The notes: generated from the sequence alone by a model not told the origin. A stretch of DNA of 64,000 bases from JACDAN01 sp035707105 (GCA_035707105.1 DASSUI010000013.1:1-64000), one strand, 5' to 3'; shown: positions 50,299 to 59,937, counted from the first letter of the stretch. A program made the numbers and translations.

Positions 50299-51384
50299 AT
50301 GCGCAGAGACGCGTCTGCAAGGTCTCGCCGCGCCCTCGCGGCGCTCGTCGCAGGCCTGGTCGGCACCGCCGGTATCGGCGTCACCGCGTCGGTCGCCGGT
50401 GCCAACCCGTCCGACCGGCTGACGACGGTCCGCGGGACGGTCTGGGTCGCGAACCGCAGCGCGCACACGATCCGGGGCTTCGACGCCACGACCGGCGCGG
50501 TCGTGGACACGATCACGATGAACCCCGGCTCCCAGCCCGGCGACCTCGCGTACGCGAGGGGCAAGCTCTACGTCGCCGAGGAGTTCGGCACGCCGCCGGC
50601 GATCGCGATCGTGGATCCCGACGACGGCATCGTCACGAAGCGGATTCCGCTCCCGCCCGGCTCCCGGCCGCACCACGTCCACGCAGCCGTGGGAGGCGAC
50701 CTCGTCGCCTTCGGCCTCTACGCGACCGACACCGTCGCCGTCGTGGACACGCAGACGGACACGCTGCTCGGCCCCTGGGACACGAACCCGGCGACGACGA
50801 ACGGTCGGGTCCACGCGGGCGTCTTCTCGACCGACGGGAAGGTCCTCTACGTCACGAGCGACGCCTCGAACGAGGTCATCGCGCTGGACCCGCTGACCGG
50901 CGAGATCCTCTGGCGGCTCACGGTGCCGGGGGCCCACGAGCTCGCGATCGCCCGGAACGGCAAGACCGCGTACGTCAGCCGGCGGACGGCGAACCGGCTG
51001 AGCGTCGTCGACCTGAGAACCCACGACGCGTACACGGACGTGCTCGAGCTCGGCCTTCCGGACTCGCTCGAGCTGGGGCCGAACGGCAAGGTGCTCACCG
51101 TGGGGCTGCGGACGACGCCGGCGCAGCTGGCCGTCGTCGACACGGCGACGTTCGATTACGACCTCGTGCGGGTCGGGCCGCTGCTCGAGGCGTCCACGCT
51201 CGCCGGGCACCAGTGGACGTCGCCGAACGGCCGTTTCACGTTCGCCGCGTACGAGGGCGGGTCCAGCCCCGGCGTGGCGGTCGTCGACCACCGCTCGGGC
51301 AACTCGGTCGTCGACACGCTCCGCTATCCGGGACGTCCTCACGGCGTCGACCTCGCGCCGGCCGGAGACGACGGCGATTCCTGA
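50299..51384 (+). CDS. Secreted YVTN-type beta-propeller protein
   Basis: A 361-residue exported protein with a signal peptide (RRALAALVAGLVGTAGIGVT, after twin arginines at RSRR that might be a Tat-like site). The mature part repeats segments such as VWVANRSAHTIRGFDATTGA and VLYVTSDASNEVIALDPLTG, the YVTN/Lactonase-type propeller. Such propellers act as surface scaffolds or lactonases; no catalytic residues are evident. ATG at 50299 has GCAGGAGGT six to thirteen bases upstream. Confidence 0.87.
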   Translation: MRRDASARSRRALAALVAGLVGTAGIGVTASVAGANPSDRLTTVRGTVWVANRSAHTIRGFDATTGAVVDTITMNPGSQPGDLAYARGKLYVAEEFGTPPAIAIVDPDDGIVTKRIPLPPGSRPHHVHAAVGGDLVAFGLYATDTVAVVDTQTDTLLGPWDTNPATTNGRVHAGVFSTDGKVLYVTSDASNEVIALDPLTGEILWRLTVPGAHELAIARNGKTAYVSRRTANRLSVVDLRTHDAYTDVLELGLPDSLELGPNGKVLTVGLRTTPAQLAVVDTATFDYDLVRVGPLLEASTLAGHQWTSPNGRFTFAAYEGGSSPGVAVVDHRSGNSVVDTLRYPGRPHGVDLAPAGDDGDS

Positions 51385-51402
51385 GGCTGCGGTAGCGCAG
51401 CC

Positions 51403-51435
51403 GGCGGGAGGGCGGGCGCGCCCCGCCCTCCCGCC
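51403..51435. terminator. Bidirectional terminator between convergent genes
   Basis: GGCGGGAGGGCGGG, loop CGCGC, CCCGCCCTCCCGCC is a 14-pair perfect hairpin midway between the stops of the YVTN and SIS genes. A second hairpin (GGCTGCG, GTAG, CGCAGCC) lies at 51385-51402. Neither has a T-run. Confidence 0.65.
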
Positions 51436-51438
51436 GCG

Positions 51439-52299
51439 TCACTCGTAGACGGCCCGGGCCCGCTTCCAGCGGGGATCGTCAGTGCGAATGCGGTCCGGGT
51501 TCACGCCCCGGGTTTCCGCGAGGGCGAGCGTGAGCAGCTGGAAGTGGACGATGTCGACGACCGGATGCCGCGTCGGGACGAACTCGACGTCGCAGCCCAG
51601 CTCCCGTAGAGCGGCGAGCGCGTCGCGCGCCCGCTCGGCGGCGCGGCCCTCTCCCTCGAGCACGAAGCAGCGAACCGACTCGTCCACCGCGGCGAGGTGT
51701 CCGTGAAGCAGCTGCTCGGTGTGGTGGGCCTCGGCCGCCACAAACGCGCCCTCCCGCAGCTTGAGCGCCGCCTCCTGCGCCGTCGGCCACGCGCTGCCGG
51801 CCCCCGCGATCAAGAACCGCCCATGCTCGCTCGCGAGCGCCGGCCGCTCGAGCTCCGCCTCTACGAGCTCGGGCAGCTCCGATACGTCCCGACCTCGGAG
51901 CGCCGCGATCGCCGCGACCGCGCACGTGTAGCTGACCGTGTGGCACCAGCTCTTCTCCACCTCCGCCGTCGCCACCACGACGTGATCGCATTCGGCGGCG
52001 ATCGGGCTCTGCGGCACCGCGGTGACGGCCCACTTCTCGCCCGGCCACGCCCTGACAGCCTCGAGCGTCAGCGGCGTCGTCCCCTCGTGGCTGACCGCGA
52101 CGAGCACGTCCGCGTCCCGCTCGGGCCGCAGGACGAGATCGAGCGCCTGCGCCGCCTCCCCGCCCGTCTGCGCCGCGTGGAACGAGGTCCCGCAGCCGGT
52201 GAAGAGGACTCTCTCGTCCGACAGGCGCCTGTCGGTGGGCACCTGTCGAAGCCGTTCGGGCTGCGCGAAGACCGCCTCCCGGGTGTTCTCGCCGGCCAT
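51439..52299 (-). CDS. SIS-domain sugar isomerase/deaminase-like protein
   Basis: A 286-residue protein made of two SIS domains, like the isomerase half of GlmS or AgaS. Family motifs are ERVLFTGCGTSFHAAQTGGE, VLVAVSHEGTTPLTLEAVRA (phosphosugar-binding serines) and FLIAGAGSAWPTAQEAALKL. It would bind an amino- or keto-sugar phosphate; without the glutaminase domain it could act as a deaminase/isomerase. ATG at 52299. No sugar operon surrounds it. Confidence 0.85.
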   Translation of the reverse strand: MAGENTREAVFAQPERLRQVPTDRRLSDERVLFTGCGTSFHAAQTGGEAAQALDLVLRPERDADVLVAVSHEGTTPLTLEAVRAWPGEKWAVTAVPQSPIAAECDHVVVATAEVEKSWCHTVSYTCAVAAIAALRGRDVSELPELVEAELERPALASEHGRFLIAGAGSAWPTAQEAALKLREGAFVAAEAHHTEQLLHGHLAAVDESVRCFVLEGEGRAAERARDALAALRELGCDVEFVPTRHPVVDIVHFQLLTLALAETRGVNPDRIRTDDPRWKRARAVYE

Positions 52300-52323
52300 C
52301 TAGGCGTCTATACCATCTCGCCG

Positions 52324-52725
52324 GTGGACGGCTTCCCGTTCGTGTACCGCGACACCGTGCGCTTTCGCGACCTGGACGGGATGGGACACGTCAACAACGC
52401 GGTCTTCCTGACCTACATGGAGTCCGCCCGCATCGCGTTCCTGTCCTCGCTCGGCGCGGGCGACAACCCGCAGCAGAGCCTGATCCTCGCGCGGACGGAG
52501 GTCGACTTCCGGTCGCCGATCGCGTTCGGCGAATCGGTCGAGGTCGGCGTCCGGCCCTCCCGGACAGGAATGAAGAGCTTCGAGCTGGAGTACGAGCTTC
52601 GAGCCGACGGCCGCGTCGCGGCGGAGGGCAAGAGCGTCCTCGTCGGCTACGACTACGAGAGAGGAGCAAGTGTGGAGATCCCCGCGGAGTGGCGCGAGTG
52701 GCTCGCGCCGGAGGTGACCGTCTGA
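52324..52725 (+). CDS. 4-hydroxybenzoyl-CoA-thioesterase-type hotdog protein
   Basis: A 133-residue thioesterase of the YbgC/4HBT family. The segment VRFRDLDGMGHVNNAVFLTY carries the catalytic aspartate of the DxxGHVNN motif. It hydrolyses acyl-CoA or acyl-ACP thioesters. GTG 52324 lies nine bases after a TATACC -10-like sequence, so the transcript is probably leaderless. Its stop overlaps the M16 peptidase start (TGATG). Confidence 0.9.
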   Translation: MDGFPFVYRDTVRFRDLDGMGHVNNAVFLTYMESARIAFLSSLGAGDNPQQSLILARTEVDFRSPIAFGESVEVGVRPSRTGMKSFELEYELRADGRVAAEGKSVLVGYDYERGASVEIPAEWREWLAPEVTV

Positions 52726-53996
52726 TGGCCGTGTTCCAGCGCGACGTCCTGCCGAACGGACTGCGACTGCTGTCCGCGCCGATGCCGCAGGTGCAGTCGG
52801 TCGCCTGCTTCATCATGCTCGCCGCCGGCTCGCGCTACGAGACGCCGGAGACCAGCGGGATCGCGCACTTCGCGGAGCACATGTTCTTCAAAGGCACGGA
52901 GAATCGGCCCACCGCCCAGATGATCGGCAACGAGCTCGACGGGATCGGCGCCGAGTTCAACGCGTTCACGGGCAAGGAGTACACGGGCTACTACGTCAAA
53001 TGCGCGGCCGAGCACCGGCAGCGTGCGTTCGACGTCCTCGTCGACATGCTCCGGCACTCCAGATTCGACGCCGAGGAGATCGAGCGGGAGAAGGGCGTGA
53101 TCGTCGAGGAGATGAACATGTACTTCGACACGCCGCGCGACTACATCAGCGGGGTCTACCACCAGCTCCTCTACGGCGATACCCCGCTCGGCTGGGACAT
53201 CATCGGCCGGAAGGAGACCGTCCGCGGCGCGACGCGAGAGACGTTCCTCGACTACGTCAACCGCTGGTACAGGGGGCCGAAGATGGTCGTCGGCTTCGCC
53301 GGCAACTTCGACGAGCGCGTGCGGCAGGAAGTCGAGGAGATGCTCGGCGACGTCGAGCCGGACGACCCGGGCGCCGCGGACGGCCTGCCGGACACGAACG
53401 GCGCGGGGCCAGCGGTCCGGATCCATACGAAGGACTCGGACCAGGCGCACATCGCGATGGGCGTGCCCAGCTACCCGCTGACCCATCCGGACAGGTACGC
53501 GCTGCAGCTGCTCGGCACCGTGCTCGGAACGGGCATGTCCTCGCGGCTCTTCACCGAGGTCCGGGAGAAGCGAGGTCTCGCCTACTACGTCTTCGCGACG
53601 AACCACTCCTATACGGACACGGGGACGCTCTACTCGCAGGCCGGGGTCGACATCAACCGCATCGACGAGGCGGTCGAGACGATCGCCCGCGAGCTGAAGA
53701 AGATCGCCGCCGAGCCGGTTCCCGCCGACGAGCTCGAGAAGTCGAAGAACGTCGCCAAGGGGCGGTTCGTCCTCTCGACGGAGAGCCCCCACGGGATGAT
53801 CATGTTCGGGCTGCGGCGCGAGGTGCTCGAAGGCCAGGTCGAGGAGCCCGAGGACGTGCTTCGCAGCATCGACGCCGTGACGGTGGGGGACGTGCAGCGG
53901 GTGGCGCAGGACGTCCTCGGCTCGAACGGCCTGAAGCTGGCGCTGATCGGGCCCTTCGACGACCCGGAGCGGTTCGAGAAGATCGTCGCGGCCTGA
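52725..53996 (+). CDS. M16-family zinc metallopeptidase (insulinase type)
   Basis: A 423-residue processing peptidase-like enzyme. The inverted zinc motif HFAEH is at 48-52 and the third ligand glutamate lies in EKGVIVEEMNMY. The C-terminal domain contains the substrate-binding arginine/tyrosine region (FTEVREKRGLAYYVFATNHS). Such stand-alone M16B proteins degrade small peptides or process pro-peptides. ATG 52725 overlaps the thioesterase stop. Cytoplasmic: no signal peptide. Confidence 0.93.
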   Translation: MAVFQRDVLPNGLRLLSAPMPQVQSVACFIMLAAGSRYETPETSGIAHFAEHMFFKGTENRPTAQMIGNELDGIGAEFNAFTGKEYTGYYVKCAAEHRQRAFDVLVDMLRHSRFDAEEIEREKGVIVEEMNMYFDTPRDYISGVYHQLLYGDTPLGWDIIGRKETVRGATRETFLDYVNRWYRGPKMVVGFAGNFDERVRQEVEEMLGDVEPDDPGAADGLPDTNGAGPAVRIHTKDSDQAHIAMGVPSYPLTHPDRYALQLLGTVLGTGMSSRLFTEVREKRGLAYYVFATNHSYTDTGTLYSQAGVDINRIDEAVETIARELKKIAAEPVPADELEKSKNVAKGRFVLSTESPHGMIMFGLRREVLEGQVEEPEDVLRSIDAVTVGDVQRVAQDVLGSNGLKLALIGPFDDPERFEKIVAA

Positions 53997-54141
53997 GCGT
54001 CGGTCCAGCCGGCGACGACCGGCTGGGTCGTCCGGTACGGACAGCCTCCGCCGGCGTCCGCTCGCGATCATGCCCGGCTGAAGCGCAGGCGGCCGCTCGC
54101 GATTCCACTTCGGTACGGATTCGTCACGGTTTCCACGGCCC

Positions 54142-54170
54142 CGCGAGCCGGGTCCGAGGGACAGTCCCTC
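54142..54170. repeat. 29-base repeat copy, intergenic
   Basis: Identical over 29 bases to 18409-18437 in fadB. Here GCGAGCCGG occurs on both sides of the palindromic core (54143-54151 and 54171-54179), so this copy is longer and looks like a complete REP-type element. It lies between the M16 peptidase and cysteine-synthase-like genes. Confidence 0.7.
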
Positions 54171-54192
54171 GCGAGCCGGCGTGAGCGCGCGC

Positions 54193-55125
54193 CTAGCCGT
54201 ACGGCGTGTCGGACATGTACTTGAAGCCGCTGTCGACGGCGAGCGTGACGACCACGGCGTCCGGGCCGAGCTGCTGCGCGAGCCGCCGGGCGCCGACGAC
54301 GTTCGCGCCGGTCGAGACGCCGGCGACGATGCCCTCCTCCTGCGACAGACGCAGCGTCAACTCGATCGCCTGGTCGTCCTCGATCGGCCACACCTCGTCG
54401 ACCCGGGCGGCGTCGAATTGCGGCGGCACCATCCCGCTCCAGCCCTGCATCGCGAACGAGCCGCGGGAACCGCCGCCGATCGCCGCCGACCCGGCCGGCT
54501 CCAGGCCGACGATCTGCACCTCGGGATTCCTCGAGCGCAGGGCCTCCGACACGCCCATCAGCCAGGTCGCCGTCCCGATGCCGTGACAGAACGCCGTGAC
54601 GCGCGCCTGCGTGTCCTCCCAGACCTCCCGGCCGAGCGCCTCGCGGTGGCCGGCGACGACGTAGCGGTTGTTGAACTGATCGGTGGCGTACGAGCCGGGC
54701 TCCCGAGCGAGCTCTGCCGCCCGGGCGATCATGTTCTCGATGTCCTGCACGGTCACCCGGCCGCGCTTTTCGACGGCCGGGAGGATCTCGAGGTCGGCGC
54801 CGAGCGCTCGCATCAGCTGCATTCGCTCCTCCGTGAAGCAGTCGGAGATGACGATCCGGGCGCGGTGGCCCTTTGCCCGGCAGATGAGTGCGAGCGCCGG
54901 CCCCGTGCTGCCGCCGGTGTGCTCGACCACGGTCGTCCCGGGCTCGAGCAGGCCGTCGCGCTCGGCGCCTTCGATCATCGAGAGCGCCATCCGGTCCTTC
55001 ATCGAGCCGCTCGGGTTGAGGTACTCGAGTTTGACCCAGAACTCGGCGCCGTTGTCAGGCGCCAACCGGCGCAGCCGGACGAGCGGCGTGTTGCCGATCG
55101 CCGCGAGGATCGTCGCGCCGGTCAA
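54193..55125 (-). CDS. Cysteine synthase-family PLP enzyme
   Basis: A 310-residue fold-type II PLP enzyme of the cysteine synthase/cystathionine beta-synthase family. The PLP lysine is K43 in NPSGSMKDRMAL, the phosphate-binding loop GGSTGPALAL and the asparagine-loop VVEHTGGSTG fit the family; the usual QFENPAN is replaced by QFNNRYV, so the amino-acid acceptor may differ from cysteine. TTG start at 55125 overlaps the stop of the TPR gene (TTGA). It belongs to the acsA-TPR unit. Confidence 0.88.
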   Translation of the reverse strand: MTGATILAAIGNTPLVRLRRLAPDNGAEFWVKLEYLNPSGSMKDRMALSMIEGAERDGLLEPGTTVVEHTGGSTGPALALICRAKGHRARIVISDCFTEERMQLMRALGADLEILPAVEKRGRVTVQDIENMIARAAELAREPGSYATDQFNNRYVVAGHREALGREVWEDTQARVTAFCHGIGTATWLMGVSEALRSRNPEVQIVGLEPAGSAAIGGGSRGSFAMQGWSGMVPPQFDAARVDEVWPIEDDQAIELTLRLSQEEGIVAGVSTGANVVGARRLAQQLGPDAVVVTLAVDSGFKYMSDTPYG

Positions 55126-55562
55126 CGGATCGTCGCGAGCGCCTCCTCGACGTGCTCGCGGTCTTCGGGCTCGGCAACGACGGCTGCGGCTTCACGTGCC
55201 CTCTCCAGGTAGCCGTCGGCATCCGCGCTCCGCCCGGCGACCACAGACGCCCGCGCCAGCGCCTCGAACGCGAAGGCGACGTCCCAGTCCTCCACGTTCT
55301 GCGCGTTCGCCTCGGTGATCTCGAGACAGCGCCCGGCATGGTGGAGCGCCGGCTCGCCGCGGCCGAGGACCGCGTAGACCCGCGAGCAGAGCCACTCCGC
55401 CCGGGCGCGGTTCTTCGGCTCGCATTCCGGCGCCTGCAGCCAGTGGTAGGCAGACGCATGCGCCTGGTGGAGGAGCACGTCGTCCTCCTCGGGAGTTCTG
55501 GTCTTCTCGAGCAGCCGCCAGACGTCGTTGTAGAGGTCGACGCCGAGCTGCCGGTGGTTCAC
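55122..55562 (-). CDS. TPR-like protein coupled to acsA
   Basis: A 146-residue all-helical protein with two or three TPR-like pairs (AEWLCSRVYAVLGRGEPALH, AFEALARASVVAGRSADADG). GTG 55562 overlaps the acsA stop (GTGA) and its own stop overlaps the next gene start (TTGA), so acsA, this gene and the PLP enzyme are translated as a set. It may be a partner or regulator of AcsA; function unknown. Confidence 0.78.
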   Translation of the reverse strand: MNHRQLGVDLYNDVWRLLEKTRTPEEDDVLLHQAHASAYHWLQAPECEPKNRARAEWLCSRVYAVLGRGEPALHHAGRCLEITEANAQNVEDWDVAFAFEALARASVVAGRSADADGYLERAREAAAVVAEPEDREHVEEALATIR

Positions 55563-57529
55563 TCCTCTGACCGCTCTGCCGTGCCGCGCTCGCGGATCTC
55601 CTCGACGACCGCCGGGTCGGCGAGCGTCGTCGTGTCCCCGAGCGGCCGGTTCTCCGCGACGTCTCGGAGGAGCCGCCGCATGATCTTCCCGCTCCGGGTC
55701 TTGGGGAGCTCCGGCGTGAAGACGATGTTCGCGGGCTTCGCGATCGGCCCGATCTTGTGCCCGACGTGCTCGCGGAGCTCCGCGAGCCGCTCCTCCGAGC
55801 CCTCCTCGCCGCCCTTGAGCGTCACGAACGCGACGATCGCCTGGCCGGTCTGGGCGTCCATCCGCCCGCAGACCGCCGCCTCGGCGACCGACGGGTGGTC
55901 GACGAGCGCGCTCTCGACCTCGATCGTCGAGATCCGGTGGCCGGAGACGTTCATGACGTCGTCGACCCGGCCGAGAAGCCAGAAGTCCGCGTCCTCGTCG
56001 ATCCTGGCGCCGTCCCCGGCGAAGTAGACGCCCGAGTAGCGCGACCAGTACGTGTCGCGGTAGCGGTCGTCGTCGCCGTAGATCCCGCGGAGCATCGCCG
56101 GCCACGGTTTCCGCAGGACGAGATAGCCGCCGCCTCCCGGGCCAACCTCGTTGCCCGCCTCGTCGAAGACGGCCGCGTCGACCCCGGGGAACGGCTTCGT
56201 CGCCGACCCCGGCTTCAGCGTGGTCAGGCCGGGCAGCGGGGTGATCAGGATCATCCCCGTCTCGGTCTGCCACCAGGTGTCGACGACGGGAAGCCTGCCC
56301 GCTCCGACGTGGTCGCGGTACCACATCCAGGCCTCGGGGTTGATCGGCTCGCCGACGGAGCCGAGCAGGCGCAACGACGAGAGGTCGTGCTTCTCCGCGT
56401 GCTCGGGCCCCCACTTCATGTGCGCCCGGATCGCGGTCGGCGCCGTGTAGAGGATCGTGACGCCGTAGCGCTCGACGACCTCCCACCAGCGGTCCTTGTC
56501 CGGGTAGTCGGGCGTCCCCTCGTAGATCACCGACGTCGCCCCGTTCGCCAGCGGGCCGTAGACGATGTAGCTGTGGCCGGTGATCCAGCCGATGTCGGCC
56601 GCGCACCAGTAGACGTCGTCGTCGCGCTTGAGGTCGAAGATGTAGTGGTGCGTCGTGGCGACGCCGACGAGGTAGCCCGCGGTCGTGTGGGCGATGCCCT
56701 TCGGCTTCGCGGTCGTGCCCGAGGTGTACATCAGGAACAGGAGGTCCTCGGAGTCCATCGGCTCGGGAGGGCATGACGCCGGGTCGTCGGACTTGCTTTC
56801 GACGGCCTCGTCCCAGAAGTGGTCGCGGCCCTCGTGCATCGGGACCTCGCCGCCCGTGCGCCGCAGGACGACGCACGTCTCGATCCCGGGCGCGTCCTCC
56901 AGGGCCTCGTCGGCGATCTGCTTGAGCGGCACCTTGGAGCCGCGCCGCCACGCCTCGTCCTGCGTGACGAGCACCGTGCAGCCCATGTCGTTGATGCGGC
57001 CGGAGAGCGAGTCGGCCGAGAACCCGCCGAAGACGACCGTGTGCGGCGCGCCCAGCCGGGTGCAGGCGAGCATCGCGATCGCGAGCTCGGGGACCATCCC
57101 CATGTAGATCGCGACCTTCGTGCCCTTGCGGACGCCGAGCTCCCTCAGTGCGTTCGAGAAGCGGACGACCTCGGCCTGGAGGTCGGCGTACGTCAAGTCG
57201 CGGCGGTCGTCCTCGGGCTCGCCCTCCCAGTGGTAGGCGACCTTGCCGCCCCGTCCCGCCTCGACGTGCCGGTCGACACAGTTGAAGCAGACGTTCAGCT
57301 TCCCGCCGAGGTACCACTTCGCGTACGGCGGCTCCCACTCGAGGAGGGTCGTCCACGGCTCGAACCAGGTGATCCGCTGCGCCTCGCGGGCCCAGAGCTC
57401 CTCGAAGTCGAGCTCACCGAGCTCCGCCTGCGCGTTCGCCTGCGCCGCGAACTCGGGATCCGGCGGGTAGCGCCGAACCTCCTCGAACATCGTCTCGATC
57501 GAGTGCTGGCGCGTGTCCGGTTGAGCCAC
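55559..57529 (-). CDS. acsA: Acetyl-CoA synthetase
   Basis: A 656-residue AMP-forming acetyl-CoA synthetase, of normal length. It has the P-loop YTSGTTAKPKG, the hallmark segment DTWWQTETGMILITPLPG, and the catalytic lysine K615 in KTRSGKIMRR, which is the site acetylated in AcsA proteins. It activates acetate to acetyl-CoA. A strong ribosome site (AAGGAGG) precedes GTG 57529. An 11-pair hairpin lies in the leader at 57548-57573. Confidence 0.95.
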   Translation of the reverse strand: MAQPDTRQHSIETMFEEVRRYPPDPEFAAQANAQAELGELDFEELWAREAQRITWFEPWTTLLEWEPPYAKWYLGGKLNVCFNCVDRHVEAGRGGKVAYHWEGEPEDDRRDLTYADLQAEVVRFSNALRELGVRKGTKVAIYMGMVPELAIAMLACTRLGAPHTVVFGGFSADSLSGRINDMGCTVLVTQDEAWRRGSKVPLKQIADEALEDAPGIETCVVLRRTGGEVPMHEGRDHFWDEAVESKSDDPASCPPEPMDSEDLLFLMYTSGTTAKPKGIAHTTAGYLVGVATTHHYIFDLKRDDDVYWCAADIGWITGHSYIVYGPLANGATSVIYEGTPDYPDKDRWWEVVERYGVTILYTAPTAIRAHMKWGPEHAEKHDLSSLRLLGSVGEPINPEAWMWYRDHVGAGRLPVVDTWWQTETGMILITPLPGLTTLKPGSATKPFPGVDAAVFDEAGNEVGPGGGGYLVLRKPWPAMLRGIYGDDDRYRDTYWSRYSGVYFAGDGARIDEDADFWLLGRVDDVMNVSGHRISTIEVESALVDHPSVAEAAVCGRMDAQTGQAIVAFVTLKGGEEGSEERLAELREHVGHKIGPIAKPANIVFTPELPKTRSGKIMRRLLRDVAENRPLGDTTTLADPAVVEEIRERGTAERSEE

Positions 57530-57547
57530 GAAATCCTCCTTGGACGC

Positions 57548-57573
57548 TTGAGCCCTCCGGTGGGAGGGCTCAA
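57548..57573 (-). repeat. Palindromic hairpin in the acsA leader
   Basis: TTGAGCCCTCC, loop GGTG, GGAGGGCTCAA is an 11-pair perfect hairpin just upstream of the acsA ribosome site. It resembles the free-standing hairpins at 31696 and 32438 in size and loop length. It could act as a leader structure or be a member of the same repeat family. Confidence 0.55.
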
Positions 57574-57614
57574 CCTATCGCCTCAGCGAGCGCGTTCGTG
57601 AAGCACGTGGACCG

Positions 57615-58742
57615 CTAGGGCTGCAAGTCGTACGGGTACTGCGTCAAGTTCTCGGCGCCATCCTCCGTGACGAGGACGAGATCCTCCAGGCGGCAGCCGC
57701 CGAACTCCGGGCGGTAGAGACCCGGCTCCAGCGTGATGACGTCGCCGACCTCCAGCGTCCCGGGATCGCGCGAGAGATACGGCGCCTCGTGCACCTCGAG
57801 CCCGACGCCGTGACCGAGGCCGTGGTAGAAGCCGCGGTCGAGTACCTCGCCGTCCTTCTTCGAGAGCTGCGTCGGGTAGCCGGCCTCGTGGAAGACGTCG
57901 CAGACCCGCTCGAAGACGGCGCGACCCTCGACGCCCGGCTCGACGGCCTCGAGCGACCGGTCGAGCGCCTCCTTCACGAGCCGGTGATACTCGACGAGCT
58001 CCTCGGGCGGCTCGCCGATCACGAAGGTCCGGGTCATGTCCGCGTAGCAGCCGGACTCGCGGTCCCGCGGGAAGAGGTCGAGGACGATCGGCTCGTTCGG
58101 CGCGACCGGGCCGGAGCCCATGTCGTGGCCGACGGCCGTCTGCGCGCCGTGCGCGACGATCATCTCGTCGCTGACGAGGCCGTGCTGGTTGAAGACATCG
58201 GTGATCCGCGCCTTCAGCAGCTCGCAGGTCAGCGTCTCGCCGTCGACGGTCAGCGTGCCGTCGGACGCCTCGGCGCGGCGGAAGAGCTCGCGGGCCGCGT
58301 CCATGGCCGCCTCGGTCCCGCGCTGCGCCTTCCGAATCCCCGCGATCTCCGCCTCGTTCTTCGCCCGCCTGCGCTCGTTGAAGAAGGCGCGGTCGGGCGT
58401 CACCTGAATGCCGCTCGCGCGCAGGGCGTCGGCGAGCTCGAGCGGGAACGTGTGCGGGACGATCGCCTCCTTCACGTCCAGCCCCTCGACCGCCTGGACG
58501 AGCAGCTTCAGGAGCTGCTCCTCCCGCGGACCCTTGCCGATGAGCTCGTCCCAGCCGAAGTCCTCGAGAGGGTGCGCCTCCAGCCCGACCTCCTTCATCC
58601 GGTCGACCTCGAAGGACGTTATGACGACGTGCTTCGTGCCGTTCTTCTCGACGTAGAGGAACGGGTCGGGCGCGGGAACGGGAACCTCGTGCCGAAGCTC
58701 CGGCGTGTGCATGGTGTCGGCGTAGATCAGAACGTCGGCCAT
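57615..58742 (-). CDS. Xaa-Pro peptidase (M24 family)
   Basis: A 375-residue metallopeptidase of the M24 pita-bread fold. Metal ligands are visible in LDLFPRDRESGCYADMTRTF (two aspartates), GLGHGVGLEVHEAP (histidine), TLEPGLY and RLEDLVLV (two glutamates). It cleaves N-terminal residues before proline. ATG at 58742. It is divergent from the amidohydrolase gene and upstream of acsA on the same strand but separated by about 85 bases. Confidence 0.9.
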   Translation of the reverse strand: MADVLIYADTMHTPELRHEVPVPAPDPFLYVEKNGTKHVVITSFEVDRMKEVGLEAHPLEDFGWDELIGKGPREEQLLKLLVQAVEGLDVKEAIVPHTFPLELADALRASGIQVTPDRAFFNERRRAKNEAEIAGIRKAQRGTEAAMDAARELFRRAEASDGTLTVDGETLTCELLKARITDVFNQHGLVSDEMIVAHGAQTAVGHDMGSGPVAPNEPIVLDLFPRDRESGCYADMTRTFVIGEPPEELVEYHRLVKEALDRSLEAVEPGVEGRAVFERVCDVFHEAGYPTQLSKKDGEVLDRGFYHGLGHGVGLEVHEAPYLSRDPGTLEVGDVITLEPGLYRPEFGGCRLEDLVLVTEDGAENLTQYPYDLQP

Positions 58743-58785
58743 GCAGCGGATCCTATACCGGGGCCCCTCACTACACTGAGCGCCC

Positions 58786-59937
58786 GTGGAAGCGATCCTG
58801 TCGCGCGCCCAGGCGCTGATCGCCGGCTACAACGAGGAGCTGCGGCGGCTGCTGCCCGAGGGCGCCGAGCTCTTCGATGCCCACGTCCATCTCGGCCTCG
58901 ACATCGACGGCATGTCCGGCCAGTACGAGGAGCTGGAGCGGATCATGGACGCGTACGCGTTCTCTCGCGCGTTCATGTTCTGCCTGGACGAGCCCGACCG
59001 CGAGCCGGGCTTCAGCGCGCCCAACGACCGGACGCTGCTCCACGCGGAGCGCTCCGGCGGGCGGCTGATCCCGTTCGTCCGCCTCGACATGAACAGAGGT
59101 CCCATCGATGAGGCGATCCGCTGCCTCGACCGGGGCGCGCGCGGGATCAAGCTCCACCCGCGGGCCCAGCGGTTCGCACTCAACGACGAGCGCCTCGCGC
59201 CCGTGTTCGAGCTCGCCGCCGACCGCCGTGTGCCGATCCTGATCCACGGCGGCCGGGGGCTGCCGCCGATCGCCGACCACCTGCATCGGCTGGTCGACCG
59301 CTACCCGGGCGCGCAGCTGATCATCGCCCACGCCGGCATCGCAGACCTCGCCGCGCTCGCGGGGCACTTCGCCGGACGGAAAGGCGTCTTCTTCGACACC
59401 TCGGTCTGGAGCCCGGTCGACCTGCTCGACTTCTTCCACCAGGTCCCGCCGGAGCAGATCCTGTACGCCTCCGACTATCCGTACGGTCGCCAGCCGCAGT
59501 CGCTGCTCATCGCGCTGCGCACGGGGCTGGCTGCCGGACTGAACGAGGCGCAGATCCGGGAGCTCCTGGCCGGCAACGCCAACCGGATCGCGGACGGCGA
59601 GGAGCCGCTCGATCCGTCGAAAACGCGCGGCCGCGGGGAGTTCCGCCAGTCGATGGCGCTCGCCCGCGTCCACCAGTACCTCTCCATGGCGGCCCCGCTC
59701 CTGTGGACGCGGCAGGCGGACACGGTCGGCGTCATCGGACTCGCGCTGAACGCCTGCTACGAGCGCAACGGCTACGTCGAGGAGATGGACCGGATCAAGG
59801 AGCTGCTCTCCGCGGCGCAGGACCTCTGGCGCGTCCTGCCGGAGATCGAGGAGGAGGGCGAGCGGATCGCGACGAGCCGCTCGGTCTTCGCACTCGTCCA
59901 CCTGGCGGACATCATCGCGGTGACGCCCGGTGTCTGA
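58786..59937 (+). CDS. Amidohydrolase 2-family metal-dependent hydrolase
   Basis: A 383-residue TIM-barrel amidohydrolase (amidohydro-rel/ACMSD-like). Metal ligands H33 and H35 are in LFDAHVHLGLD, and further histidines are in PILIHGGRGLPP and LIIAHAGIADLA, with aspartate in YASDYPYGRQP. It may hydrolyse or decarboxylate a ring or acyl compound. GTG at 58786. Its stop overlaps the CoxS gene start by eight bases, so it belongs to the molybdenum-hydroxylase operon. Confidence 0.88.
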   Translation: MEAILSRAQALIAGYNEELRRLLPEGAELFDAHVHLGLDIDGMSGQYEELERIMDAYAFSRAFMFCLDEPDREPGFSAPNDRTLLHAERSGGRLIPFVRLDMNRGPIDEAIRCLDRGARGIKLHPRAQRFALNDERLAPVFELAADRRVPILIHGGRGLPPIADHLHRLVDRYPGAQLIIAHAGIADLAALAGHFAGRKGVFFDTSVWSPVDLLDFFHQVPPEQILYASDYPYGRQPQSLLIALRTGLAAGLNEAQIRELLAGNANRIADGEEPLDPSKTRGRGEFRQSMALARVHQYLSMAAPLLWTRQADTVGVIGLALNACYERNGYVEEMDRIKELLSAAQDLWRVLPEIEEEGERIATSRSVFALVHLADIIAVTPGV